Source: Escarpia spicata
Taxonomy: Eukaryota > Annelida > Polychaeta > Sabellida > Siboglinidae
Direction of reading: 5' to 3'
Length of the DNA: 64,000 bases
Assembly (NCBI GenBank): GCA_963995525.1
Contig: OZ023205.1
Span: 45,276,704-45,340,703 of the forward strand
Shown here one piece after another: positions 32,855 through 44,152 of the stretch. Position numbers and translations under genes: made by a program. How positions within the stretch are numbered: position 1 is the first letter of the stretch; every line of letters starts with the position of its first letter. The notes under the pieces are model-generated. The model ran no database searches, had not been told where the DNA came from, and worked only from the letters and a program-made list of their open reading frames with translations.

Positions 32855-33377
32855 AATTACTTGACTTGACAATCCGACGTGCTTGTGTACTGAGGGCTCC
32901 TGCTGAGAGAACGACGATCTGGCCGGGCGAATACGTCGAAGTGACTGTGCCGAATGACTTGTCATCACTCGATGAGTCACTTGCACTAGAACCTCGTGTC
33001 GATTCACCCAGTTTGAAACACGAGAAGCCATCACAATTATGGCCGCCTCACGGTATCATTTCGAGTGTAGCTTGGAAGATACGTCCGGTTACCGTAGAGA
33101 GAACGTCAGTGTCAACGTTGCTTCCCAGAATGCACCATCAACTACTTCATCTCCTTCTGCGACCGTTTGCGTTGATCTTGGTAGTATTTTGGATGGCACT
33201 GTAAGGGAAAAGTTCCGGTCCCTGCTGGAGGAATATAACAACGTCTTCGACCCACCATTCAAAGGCTACAACGGTGCTGCAGGGCCATTCCAGTATGTCG
33301 TCAATGTGGATCCCCTCCAACCCCCCACAATGCAAGGGTCGTGTTCCACAATACTCACGAGACAAACTAGACGAGGT
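32855..33377 (+). pseudogene. LTR element pol linker between protease and reverse transcriptase
   Basis: LRAPAERTTIWPGEYVEVTV, LEPRVDSPSLK, SQLWPPHGIISSVA and, in a second frame (33039 onward), REKFRSLLEEYNNVFDPPFK, GYNGAAGPFQYVVNVDPLQP and, in a third frame, VPQYSRDKL. These are the protease-RT linker and the entry to the reverse transcriptase. The reading stops at the 5-bp sequence GAGGT where another segment is inserted. Confidence 0.8.
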
Positions 33378-34913
33378 TGTCACGGATTAGCGAGGTCTCC
33401 GTACACTAGATGGCTCAGTCTAGTAGGGTTCTTATATATCAAGGTCAACGCATATGAGAAAGACGGTTTTCGTGAACAAGCAACAAAGAACGAGGACAAT
33501 TTAATAATGGTTTATTACAAGATATCTTTCTTTTGGTAAATATCTCGATTAACAAAATAAACAGAATAAAGAAATCCCGTAACCAAAACTTAATAGAACA
33601 TAATAAACAATAACACTGAATCTTTCAATTATCAAATTCCACTTCCTTTCTAAGGTGGATTATACCGCTACACGACCATACACTAGGCGCCAGGTGATAT
33701 CTAAGAATAATTCCCTTAATATAAATACACAGTATAAGCTAGTCCTCGCGGACTCTCATTACAGTAATCTGTTACAACACACACATATATATACATATAT
33801 ATGTGAATACTTCAAGGGTAAAAATACCTTACTTCAAAACACAGATAACTACCAATCAGTATACAGCAAATAATAGATACGTTCAATCAGAAAACAGACA
33901 TTGATACTGGGCTAATCCCATCTCGAATATATACGAACGTTTGTTGAAGTCAACACGCCGAGCTCCGAACACAATTAGAACGGGGTATCTCGGCCGCACG
34001 AGTGATGATGCCGGGCACTTGACGATTGCCGTCGTACGCCGCGAATTCTCGAGTCGCGTACGTTCAATGATCGCACGGTCGCACACGATTGCGAAGTCAG
34101 TTGAATACGTTCAACTGGAAGACGAAGCCGGGCAGTAGACGCTTATCGCCGGCCGCTACGAATTCGATCGAGAAGTCGAATGAACGGGTTCGCGCAAATG
34201 ACGACGCCTGTCAGTATACGTTTACCACCGGCCGCTGCGAGTCGTATTCGGTCAATCTTTCTGACGTTGTCGCTGTGAGACCGCTGTTCGAGGATGGCCC
34301 GTGCTGGGTGAGCGCGTCGCGATTATCGCTCATCGACGCAAATACGTTGGGGCCAACCGGAACGTTGTCTCAAAATACCGCTGACGTGGCGGCATGGCTT
34401 CTTCGAAGCTCGATCAAACAGTTACTCTGGACACTGAATATTACACACACACAAAAGCTTGAGAACGTAACCCACGTTAACGATTCCCACCACGCTTTAC
34501 GACTTGACTAGCCATTCTCTTAGCAGCAGGGCAACCTGTCTCGTTCAACCCTGGATCTGTCCCAGTCCTTCGCCAGCGCCCAGATGGCGAAATGCGTACA
34601 ATAAACGTTTATATAAGCGGACCTAATTACACATCATATGACAGGTTTCCCTCATTTCTATTGGCTAAAGCAGTATACAATTCAAACTAAACATTGTGGA
34701 ACACCCTCTAAGATTACAGTGAAACCACCTGCTGGCAATGCTAGCAACAGAATATCACGCTCCACTGAGCGCATCTGCAACCGAGTTGCCGTAATTACGT
34801 AACCAAGGCGGTTGGTCAACAATATGTCTATCTACTGGCTTGACCTTCCTCATTTCCCAAATTAAACCTCAGGCAAGTAGATTTAACCATCTTGAAATAG
34901 CAGAAATGCTACA
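33378..34913. mobile_element. 1.54-kb TG...CA insertion with 5-bp target duplication (probable solo LTR)
   Basis: The pol reading breaks at GAGGT (33373-33377) and resumes at GAGGT (34914-34918). The insert starts TGTCACGG and ends ATGCTACA, so it has TG...CA ends and a 5-bp target duplication, the signature of LTR retrotransposon integration. It has no recognisable gag or pol, making a solo LTR or a gene-less element likely. Internally, a roughly 100-bp motif with CCGGGCA-tTGACGcTT..CGCCGG..GCGAATTC character recurs three times between 34010 and 34250. AATAAA occurs near 33555. Confidence 0.7.
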
Positions 34914-35150
34914 GAGGTACAACATAAATTCAATGACCTCGACAAAAGGAGTATTCGTCAAACCAGAAGATGTTGGCATCACTGTTGAGTATCTGAATCC
35001 GTCATTACTGGTCAAGAAAAGCGCTGGTGGTTTCCGACTAGTCACTGCATTCGCCGACGTGGGAAGACATAGCAAACCACGACCTTCCCTTCTTCCGGAC
35101 GTAGATTGTACACTTCGCAACATTGCCGAATCAAACGGAAGGTACGGGGT
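34914..35150 (+). pseudogene. LTR element reverse transcriptase, N-terminal part
   Basis: [11 protein letters not shown], then [56 protein letters not shown]. This is the fingers region of the reverse transcriptase. At about 35150 the reading jumps to the connection domain; roughly 130 residues with the YxDD-type active site are deleted. Confidence 0.85.
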
Positions 35151-35756
35151 ATGAGGTCCTTTCTTGGCGTATACAAGATGTTGTCAAAAGTAGTACTAGG
35201 ACGCCCGTATCCTGTCGCGTCTTGAAGACGTTGTAGCTGGACGCGAATCCCAAGATCGTATTGAGTGGTCAGACGAACTACACGAAGCATTCAGTAAAGC
35301 CCAGAACAAACTGTCGTCTAGTCGCACAGTGGTCCTCCCACGACCTGATGACCATTTGTGGATTGTCACCGATGGCGCGGTAAAGTCACATGTCATTGGG
35401 GTTAACCTATGCGTGACACGTGGAGGCAAACAACTGCTTGCATGTTTTTTCGGCGCGAAACTCCGTGGGCGACAAGTCACATGGCTACCATACAAGGTAG
35501 AGGCCCTTTCCATCGCCACTGCAACCAAACATTTCAGTCCTTACATCATTCAATCGAAACACAAGGTGTGCATCTTGACTGACAGTAAACGTTGTACACA
35601 AGCCTTTGAGAAACTGTGTCGTGGAGAATTTTCATCCAGCCCGCGTGTGTCAACGTCGTGTATTAGCCGTTACCAAGCATCTATGAGACATCGCATGGTC
35701 GGCTAATGTTCCATCGGATTTCGCAAGCCGTAATGCAGCTACTTGTGAAGACTCAG
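35151..35756 (+). pseudogene. LTR element RT connection and RNase H
   Basis: RSFLGVYKMLSKVVL, then [20 protein letters not shown], then the RNase H frame (open from 35329): [39 protein letters not shown] and [11 protein letters not shown], giving the expected acidic residues D, E and D. The region ends with [18 protein letters not shown] and then degraded ILPSDFASRNA-like coding. Confidence 0.85.
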
Positions 35757-35757
35757 T

Positions 35758-37288
35758 ATGCCAGATCTGTTCATTTACAAAACAAACGGAAGACTGTGTA
35801 GTTCAAAGAGTGTCTACTCAAGATATCATCAATGGCTGTGCGAAACTCCCCTTCACCAGCAGGACATCAATCCAAAATTAATGCCAGGATCTGAGACGTA
35901 CTCATGCTCACTTGGTACAAGGCACATTTCAATTGAAGAAATTTACAAATGTCAGGGACGTAAAGCGTTCCTCAATTTCGCGACAATTTCCATTATCGTA
36001 CCCCACCAAGTCATGTACGGTTTGTTGACTGCGTTGCATATCCATTTGGATCACCCTACTCCACACAAAAATCAAGCTTGTCGTGCGCTGTGCCTTCGAC
36101 ATGGACATGGCCATGGAGAGCTGGAAGTGTCACCAATGCGCTTCGCTACGGAATGCCCCACACGCAATTCAACGCAGTCAACACGTGATCCTCCAGATGT
36201 TGTAGGTGTGACATTTGCAGCTGACATCGTAAAGAGAGCACGACAGTTGACACTTGTAGTCAGAGAATGTGCAACGCCATACACAAGTACATGCGTGGTC
36301 GAGGACGAACGTTGCGACACCTTACGAAGTGCCTTGATACGCCTATGTGTAGAATTGCGACCTCTAGGCGGCCCATTCGCTGTCATACGCATAGATCCTG
36401 CACCCGGCTTCACGTCCCTGGTCGACGACAAGCTTCTCATTCATTATAGGATAGGCATCGATATAGGCCGTGTGAAGAAAAAGAATAAGAACAAAAACTC
36501 GGTGGCGGAGAAAGCTATTCGTGAGCTTCAGGATGAGTTGTTACGTCAAGACCCTACGGGTGGCGCAGTGACAATGTCAACCCTTGCTGTTGCTACGGCC
36601 CGATTGAATTTTCGCATTCGCAACCGAAGTCCATCCGCGAGGGAGTTGCTGATGGAAAGGGATCAGTTCAGCAATCAACAAATACCACTATCAGGCCACA
36701 CGTTGATCTTGGAGCAACACAAGCACCGCGTCGACAATCATCCGCACAGCGAGCGCTCGAAGGCTCCACGGTTGAATGTATTGCCTGAAACTGACATTGC
36801 AATCGGTGACTTGTACATTCATTCAGACCGCAACAAGTCGAGAGCTCGAGACAGATACTTGGTAGTATCAACAGAAAGAGTGTGCTGCAACATCCACAAA
36901 TTTGTCGGTCCACAATTACGAAATACTTCATATCGTGTAAAACGATCCGAATGCTACATCGTACCGACTGACTATCGAATCACACATCCCCGCCGATCGT
37001 TAGACACAGCATCTTTGAGTGATCGTAACGATACTTGCGACCACGTTAACATGCAACCAGGTTGTGGGATATCTAGAACCAACTCATGTGCCAGTTGAGC
37101 TACCTACTCCCGTTCAACAACTCGACGAGTCTCCCTGTGCATCTGTAGAAGATACCCGCCCAGTCCAAGACGCATCTAGATGCGTTCACCAAGACGCATA
37201 AGATACTGACGGTGTGCCGGAGGCGCCGCGTCGTTCTCAACGTCAGCTGCATAAACCCACGTGGTTTGCTGATTATGAGACCAACTAG
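35758..37288 (+). CDS. LTR element integrase (446-codon open frame)
   Basis: The longest intact piece of the LTR element, open to 37098. It has an upstream region, a zinc-binding-like [20 protein letters not shown], and the catalytic core with [15 protein letters not shown] (first Asp), [16 protein letters not shown] (second Asp) and [19 protein letters not shown] (Glu), followed by [19 protein letters not shown] and the C-terminal [20 protein letters not shown]. All three D,D,E residues are present. After a frame change the tail ends [20 protein letters not shown] at a TAG (37286-37288). It integrates the cDNA of such elements; here it is stranded in an otherwise broken copy, so activity is unlikely. 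Confidence 0.85.
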
Positions 37289-37650
37289 TGACCTGAACAT
37301 TCGTGTTAGTTCTAATATGATTTGTGTGTCCACTTTGCTGGAGACCAGTGTACACGTGATTACATACAATGAGACTAATACCTAATCATGATTTGTTGTA
37401 TGTGTTTAGTTCTGGGGCAGAATAATCCCCTGTTTTTGCTTTAGGGAAGTCTACCCGATGACGGCTATACTTTATAATGTCGAACCGTTTAGTCATGATC
37501 ATTACGTTTCGTAGATATACGTTTAGTCATGGCGGTCAGTGTACTCTAATACTTTTTATGCAGTCGTTTATCGTAGTTAGTAGTATAGATAGAACGTTGG
37601 CTTTTACTACTTAAACAGACTGAATGAGAAAAACAGGTCACCTCAGCAAG
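37289..37650. other. LTR element 3' untranslated region
   Basis: AT-rich non-coding stretch between the end of integrase and the 3' LTR. A purine-rich AAACAGACTGAATGAGAAA just before the LTR could be the polypurine tract (weak). Confidence 0.5.
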
Positions 37651-37889
37651 TGTGCTGACATCTAGCGGCTTATATGTTAGTTATATTACGCTAGCTGCCG
37701 CTAATGGGATCGCTGTCACCCAGCGGTTTATATGAGTCTCGCTCTGACTGGTCTCTTTATCATCGCTCGACCTCGTGCGTGTTATGCGTTAATCTTCCAG
37801 ACGAAGTTGGAGCAATAAAGTCTTCTTATTCAACTGTTGTAGTTCGCTCTTACCTAGGATAGCTACGGCATAATCTCTCCACATTGGCA
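37651..37889 (+). repeat. 3' LTR
   Basis: Begins TGTGCTGACATCTAGCGG and ends CCACATTGGCA. It shares all landmarks of the 5' LTR and has about 80 additional bases (TATATGAGTCTCGCTCTGAC through AGACGAAGTTG) that the 5' copy lacks. AATAAAG near its 3' half (AGCAATAAAGTCTTC) may be the polyadenylation signal. Confidence 0.85.
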
Positions 37890-39243
37890 CCGAAACAACA
37901 TACTTAGCTATCGTGACAAGGTTGTGAGGATGAGGCCTGTGCATGGTGTTCCCGACCAGCTGATAACGTTTATTGCCATTATGTATTAAAAAACACTGTA
38001 GATTCTACACAACGGTGTTTTGAAACAGTTAAGCCACGGCATACCATGACAAGTACAAGGGTATACCATGATAAACAATTGTAGTGTCATGTGTCGTGTA
38101 TTAACCATGATACATTTTCATATGGCCGGTTAATACAAAAACAAAACAAATGATGATATGATATTTTATTCAATCAACAAGAATATAACACATTCGCCTT
38201 TGCAATATATATTATTATTATATATAAAATTAGTAATTACTAAATAACTAGTGTTACTTGCAAAGTACCAGCGATGAGGTCACTTGAAAGCCTTACACAC
38301 AAGAGTAAAACTTATTGTATAACATCCGCAGAAAAATTATCAAATCTGATTGTAAAGCTTATAAAATGTGGTAAGTTTCATTTAACACCATTCTGAAGTA
38401 TAAAAGGCACGTGTGATAAATTAACATTTATGGTGGTAAGACTTCAACTTCAATTTGATACGATTTGGACATTCACTGTGATAAGATTTCATTTCCCATT
38501 ACAGCATATACAATTTAATTTCTTTGGCCATTCTGCATACTAATAACATACACACAAAAACGCACGCCCGTGCACGCACACATACACGCGCGCACGTGCA
38601 GGCACACGCACACACATCCACTTGCAGCAAAGGTGAACTTTTCCGACGTCTGCGAATACTGATACGAATAATAAACAAGGGCACTGCATAAATACGTACA
38701 GCTCCGTTATTAAAACACCGGGGGCCGGTTTCTTGAAGCGGCTAAGAACAGTCTTAATGCTAAGATGATTTGTCTTAGTAAATGACGTGATTTTTAAAGT
38801 CTTATAAGCGAACATAGGCGTTTACGCTAACACGTGACGCTAAAAAAATTGTGTAACTGTAAGTATGCTTCATGAAACCGGTTCCGGAACGTTATCAATA
38901 CAACGTCTAAATCCTGATGTCAAACGAAACCACGGAAGTCGGCAATGTAACACCGGTTGTTGTAGTCGGCATCGTGTTGCATGATACATCGCGTCGACAT
39001 TTTCTCGGTTAATGAAAATACTGTTTGCTTCATTCACAATACACTCCATATTGGAAACTTGGCACATTGTAGGACATGCAGCGTCGAATGCGTTGAGATA
39101 GACATGTCTATGCGAATGGTCTGAATCTGCGTTATGTGTAAGTCATAATATCAACAGTGTAGTAGAACATATACGTAGTCTATACAACTGACTATTAAAT
39201 TGTAAGCCGTGCAGTGCAACATTCAACCATTTGTGTGATTATT
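37890..39243. other. Intergenic, probable 3' flank or UTR of the aquaporin-like gene
   Basis: No coding is recognised. TTTATT near 38164 (AATAAA on the minus strand) could be a polyadenylation signal for the minus-strand aquaporin gene ending at 39244. A CA/CG-rich tract at 38550-38615 is a degenerate microsatellite. Confidence 0.45.
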
Positions 39244-39560
39244 CTATTGATCTCCATTGCCTGTCTTCGACCTTTTTCTACCGACACCGTTTTTATTTAC
39301 AACTGCTTCTGGTATCGAGTTCAAGATGCCAGAATGGTGGCTATCATTATGACAAATGTCATTTGATGTGCTGCGGTCTTCGACAGTCATAGTTTTCCAT
39401 ATGTCGTATAGGTGGCGTTGTGTCACGCCTGCGCATATGGTTGCTGCAAATGGTGCTCCCCAATAGACGGTCAGGTGCTCCAATTTGCCGGTGCCGTGGC
39501 AACCAAACGTCTGGTTTGTGGCATTGATGGGGTTAAGATACATCCCTGTGAACTCAACAC
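39244..39560 (-). CDS. Aquaporin-11-like, exon 4 (last)
   Basis: Starts after TTCTAG at 39561-39562 and completes the codon split with exon 3. It encodes VEFTGMYLNPINATNQTFGC and KLEHLTVYWGAPFAATICAG, then a hydrophilic tail. This is the second pore-loop and last membrane segment of an aquaporin-11/12-type channel; the tripeptide that is normally NPA is NPI. It ends with TAG after a Lys/Arg-rich tail (RKRSKTGNGDQ). Confidence 0.85.
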
Positions 39561-39951
39561 CTAGAAGACGAACAATAGAACTGTTATCAATTCAGCACAA
39601 GAGTTTAACACAATGAAATCGATATCCAATTAACGTGATCGAAACCTATCCACAGAGTAGACGCAACCCAAAATTACGCAGGTCAACTTTGGTGCATAGT
39701 ATTTAATTTATAATAATAATAATAATAAGCTATCGTGTTGGTGAGGGATACACGTATACCGTACCAACAATAACGCATAACCAAAAAGTATGTCTGTAAT
39801 TATGGGTAGTTAAGATACACCACAATGATAACCATGTAACAGTAACTGGCGTACAGTTTGCTGTACCACAATGAAATGTGTTTATGCAATACAATTATAC
39901 ACGTTACAATGTAATAGATGGCTTCGTTGGTAAATATGATAGTTCTCTCAC

Positions 39952-40117
39952 CTGCAAGTACAACGGCGGCATCTGCGATGCAACGAGCGAATGGCATGAC
40001 GGGAAGTTGGCGGGTAAACGTAGCCTTCGCCAGCAGCGTCAAAGATATTGTCCCGAGAAACTCAATAGCGAACCCAGAGACCAACGGCACTTTCAGGTCC
40101 GACATGCAATGCGTGCT
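39952..40117 (-). CDS. Aquaporin-11-like, exon 3
   Basis: The acceptor CTTCAG precedes AGC at 40117; the donor is G|GTGAGA. It encodes CMSDLKVPLVSGFAIEFLGT, ISLTLLAKATFTRQLPV and CIADAAVVLA, i.e. one membrane helix with the Glu of GFAIEF and the connection to the next loop. Phase 0 in, phase 1 out, which matches exon 4. Confidence 0.85.
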
Positions 40118-40604
40118 CTGAAGCATTAACATAGTGCATTATTGTGTTGACAAAATTGTACATGTATCTATATATACACATGCACGCACGCACGGTGTTG
40201 TATAGTCTGATCGAAACTCGTAATCATATCCACAGCTGGGGGTGTGGCAGGCAGATGTAATCACAATCTGTAGATTATGATATGGTAAAGCATGATCATT
40301 ATATTGATCGTTTCTTGTTGAACTATTCTGGATTTGAAAGTCGTAAACGAAGCGCCGCTTTTAAAATCGGCTTATAATTTTGATATCGTTCAAATTAGAA
40401 ATTCGTGGTTACTAAAATTGCACACTTTCATGATCACTGGTACGTCAATCCACAGAGAATCCAAAACCGTGAATAACACATATATTTTATTATTGTATTA
40501 TTTGTTTTGGGTCGTGAAATGTGAACGATGTTTTATGTAGTAAGTATCATAAAAATGAGAACTACTAGACAGAAGGCGATATCGTCTTCTTCTAGAGAAC
40601 GTAC

Positions 40605-40770
40605 CGTTAATCGTTGTACGTGACCATCCGCTAACTCGAGCGACCAGAAGAGTCGAGCGTACTGGTAGCTCAGAAGACCACCAGTCACTTGGCACGCTAT
40701 CCGTGTTAACATATCCCGCATTCCCATCATGCCTTGCGTGTACATCATCAGGTAGCAGCAGGGGTTGTCG
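40605..40770 (-). CDS. Aquaporin-11-like, exon 2 (first pore loop, NPC)
   Basis: The acceptor TGCGCAG precedes C at 40770 and the donor is ACG|GTACGT. It encodes SDNPCCYLMMYTQG, with NPC instead of NPA. NPC is the usual first box of aquaporin-11 proteins. Next come ARLFWSLELADGHVQRL, matching the conserved second half (LSxxYxxxxWSLELxDxH) of that family. Phase 2 in, phase 0 out, in agreement with neighbours. Confidence 0.87.
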
Positions 40771-41109
40771 CTGCGCAGGAGACATTTCATTAACGACATT
40801 GTGACGTAATGGATTCTTGTTGTCTTGACTCTGGATCTTTTGTGTTAAGGATTTCGTGCGATGCGCGGTGTGTGTGGGTGGTTGCGACTGTGTCTGCGCA
40901 TGTATGCGTGCGTGGTATGTGATGTGCGTGTGTGGTATGTGATGTGCGGACACACTAACACACACACGCACGCGCACGTTTGCGCGCTCGCGCGTGTGTG
41001 TGTGTGCGTGCGTGTGTGTGTGTGTGTTAGTGTGTACGCGCTTACGTGTGCATGTGCGTGGTGGATTTTGTGTAGTTATGTGTGCGGGCGTGTTTTGGTA
41101 TGGGCATAA

Positions 41110-41314
<205 letters not shown>

Positions 41315-41498
41315 GGTGGGAGGGCGTACACGTATGGCTGGTGTTGTGCACGATTGCATTCGTTTGGGAACAATGTTTGCAGACTATTGAATGCCTTCAG
41401 GAATACAATTGTATTTCAAGTGCTGTAAGAACTCACGAAATACGTTAATCTGTGAAAAAGCATTAACCATTGAAACTATATATATACCTAGTATATAT

Positions 41499-41502
<4 letters not shown>

Positions 41503-41556
<54 letters not shown>
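41503..41556. repeat. (AT)n microsatellite next to the exon 1 donor
   Basis: About 27 AT units that end within three bases of the minus-strand GT donor of exon 1. Confidence 0.95.
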
Positions 41557-41558
<2 letters not shown>

Positions 41559-41559
41559 C

Positions 41560-41891
41560 CTGCCCTGTGTAATAGTGAATCCAGCCCAGAAAGGTATAAT
41601 GACGAGGGCAATGGCGAAACCAACTCCACCGGCGAATGCCCGGATGTGGCCATACTCCAGACTGCATGCGAGCAGCTGGAAGGCGGTGACGAGGTCCAGC
41701 AGGTATGGCCGTACTCTGACCGGACACGCACATTCGGCGACTGAACGGAGGAGTCGGCCGAGGAGGATGACGACAGACAGGTAGCAGATGGTCGTGGCTA
41801 GTGCGGTCACACCTGCCACGTCGACTGACCGCGCTCCGGAGTCTAAGACCCGCCGAATGTCGACCTGACAGAGGCATAGAACAGACAACAT
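41560..41891 (-). CDS. Aquaporin-11-like gene, exon 1 and gene overview
   Basis: The gene has four exons on the minus strand (41891-41560, 40770-40605, 40117-39952, 39560-39244) totalling 981 nt, 326 residues plus stop, all with GT-AG junctions and compatible phases. The start chosen is MLSVLCLCQVDIRRV; an in-frame ATG 21 codons upstream exists. Exon 1 has hydrophobic segments VTALATTICYLSVVILLGRLL, LLDLVTAFQLLACSLEYG (a Leu-Glu-rich family hallmark), and FAIALVIIPFWAGFTI. Aquaporin-11/12 proteins are divergent channels for water, glycerol or H2O2, usually of the endoplasmic reticulum. The donor CAG|GTAATA opens directly into an (AT)n run. Intron 1 also holds a 203-bp (TG)n. The family call is well supported; the substrate is not. 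Confidence 0.87.
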
Positions 41892-42392
41892 GTCATCACT
41901 GTTCAGTTGGTGACCGTTATAGTGTTTCGTGTAATTCCATATACATTTAGTCATGGGAATCTATTTAATTTCTTTCTTGATATCCACTATCCTTTTGCAA
42001 CAAAGATACACTTCTTTGCAGTTATTGGTCACAGTTATGATTCACAGATTATGTTTATTTTTTATAGTTTTCAACATATATTAATGTATGGCCATTACAT
42101 TGACATTCTACGTTTGTCATTCAGTATGTGCATGTGCGTGTGCGTGTGTCCGTACGAGCAAATGTGTGGGTTCGAGCATGCTTGCCTGTGTGCGTGCGTG
42201 TGTGCATATCGTGTGAATGTGATAATTATATGCTGCCTCTAAAGTCTTTGGAGGACTCTATAGGTGAGCATGGTCACAAGGTGACAACAGTCTCAACAGA
42301 GTGCAAGGTTAGAAGGCCACTGCATTCCCAACACAACACTATGTTGGGCTGACTATACAGATATAACATTTCAACAAGGTGCATCTACAACA

Positions 42393-42398
<6 letters not shown>
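41892..42398. other. Probable 5' flank of the aquaporin-like gene
   Basis: No coding is recognised. On the minus strand this is upstream of the start codon; no clear TATA box or initiator was identified. Confidence 0.4.
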
Positions 42399-42484
<86 letters not shown>

Positions 42485-42525
42485 CGTGCGTGGGTGCGTG
42501 CGTGCATGCGTGCGTGTGTGTAGGC
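42399..42525. repeat. (TG)n then (TGCG)n microsatellite
   Basis: About 80 bp of TG followed by GTGCGTGC-type repeats. Confidence 0.95.
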
Positions 42526-43354
42526 CTTATGTCTGTATATTGTCTGTGAGCGTTGAAATAGTACAATTCTAGTATATCAACACTAGATAATAGAGCCACT
42601 GCAGTACAATACTTGAAATTACAAGTTGACACTTTCCCTTAATCGGATTGGTGTCAATTTGCAACGCAATGTGTGTTTTCTTACTGTCAATACTAACTAG
42701 ACCTACCATGTGGTATATTGTTTAGGTTATTGGTAACAAACGCTTAGCGTCAAATAGGTTTTCTTAATATAAAGTGTGATCACTGCATCATTATAGTGTT
42801 GAATTTCATCAACATTACTGGAAGGACGTTAAGGTGGTGGATGGTGGTTAAGAAATAGGCAGTGTAGTGTTGTGTTGTGTAATACGATGCAAATGGCCTG
42901 TTTTTAGTTTTGCTGTTGACACGACTGTGCATGTAGGCCAACTAATATACAATAATTCATGTGTTGCATAATTGTATAGATGTTGTTGTTGCACTTTGTC
43001 CCTGTAGCCCGGGGCGAGGCAGGCCTCTTTGGGGGGCGTATTGACCCTCGATTTTTATTCATAGAAAATATATAACATTGCATAAAAAGGTAAGTTCTTA
43101 TACTATTTATAGCTGAGTATCCAGTCCTCCGGACAGCTAAAAGCGCCTTACACTTTATGCCCTGGCAGACCTGTTCTATCGAACACCATCTCGTCTTCTT
43201 TGGGAAGTTTACTTTATTTAAAATTCTATTTGTTTGACAGATTTTATGAAAAATTATTGCTACTTTGACTTTATTGACGTCCCTAAATAATTAACATTAT
43301 TTACATTCACTGTTTGTTTAATCTATATTCCAGACAGGAGATAAACTATCGAAA
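42526..43354. other. Intergenic, nothing recognised
   Basis: No open frame or repeat of note was seen on either strand. Confidence 0.5.
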
Positions 43355-44152
43355 TGTACGAGGACTACTAGGATAGGCATATGTGTTATGCCGTGATGTA
43401 CGAGGACTACTAGGATAGGCCTATGTGTTATGTCGTGGTGTACGAGGACTACTAGGATAGGCCTATGTGTTATGTCGTGATGTACGAGAACTACTAGGAT
43501 AGACCTATGTGTTATGCCGTGATGTACGAGGACTACTAGGATAGGCCTATGTGTTATGCCGTTTTGTACGAGGACTACTAGGATAGGCCTATGTTTTATG
43601 CCGTGATGTACGAGGACTACTATGATAGGCCTATGTGTTATGCCGTAATGTACGAGGACTACTAGGATAGGCCTATATGTTATGCCGTGATGTACGAGGA
43701 CTACTAGGATAGGCCTATGTGTTATGCCGTGATGTACGAGGACTACTAGGATAGGCCTAGGTGTTATGCCGTGATGTACGATGACTACTAGGATAGACCT
43801 GTGTGTTATGCCGTGATGTACGAGGACTACTAGGATAGGCCTATGTATTATGCCGTGATGTACGAGGACTACTAGGATAGGCCTATGTGTTGTGCCGTGA
43901 TGTACGAGGACTACTAGGATAGGCCTATGTGTTATGCCGTGATGTACGAGGACTACTAGGATAGGCCTGTGTTATGCCGTGATGTACGAGGACTACTAGG
44001 ATAGGCATATGTGTTATGCCGTGATGTACGATGACTACTAGGATAGACCTGTGTGTTATGCCGTGATGTACGAGGACTACTAGGATAGACCTGTGTGTTA
44101 TGCCGTGATGTACGAGGACTACTAGGATAGACCTGTGTGTTATGCCGTGATG
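43355..44152. repeat. 42-bp minisatellite, about 19 copies
   Basis: The unit reads TGTACGAGGACTACTAGGAT followed by AGGCCTATGTGTTATGCCGTGA. Most copies differ by one to three bases; one near 43965 lacks 2 bp. A subset near the right end shares AGACCTGTGTG, showing block duplication. Because 42 is a multiple of 3, the minus strand reads as a 14-residue repeat (HHGITHRSILVVLV), but there is no start, family or conservation evidence for a protein. Confidence 0.97.

Larger units (their letters stand above)
19145..37889 (+). mobile_element. Ty3/Gypsy-like LTR retrotransposon broken up by nested insertions
   Basis: Two LTR copies (19145-19303, 37651-37889) bracket gag, protease, reverse transcriptase, RNase H and integrase pieces, all on the plus strand and in canonical Ty3/Gypsy order. 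Gag or pol reading resumes immediately after each insertion: 19742-24406, 24545-27920, 28745-32836 and 33378-34913. Removing the insertions and their target duplications leaves about 5.05 kb, a normal size for this group. The coding parts carry stops and deletions; the reverse transcriptase lost its catalytic core. Assignment to Ty3/Gypsy rests on domain order. Confidence 0.85.

Noticed and set aside
39718..39732. (TAA)n run in aquaporin intron 3
   Set aside because: Very short simple repeat with no consequence that I can see.
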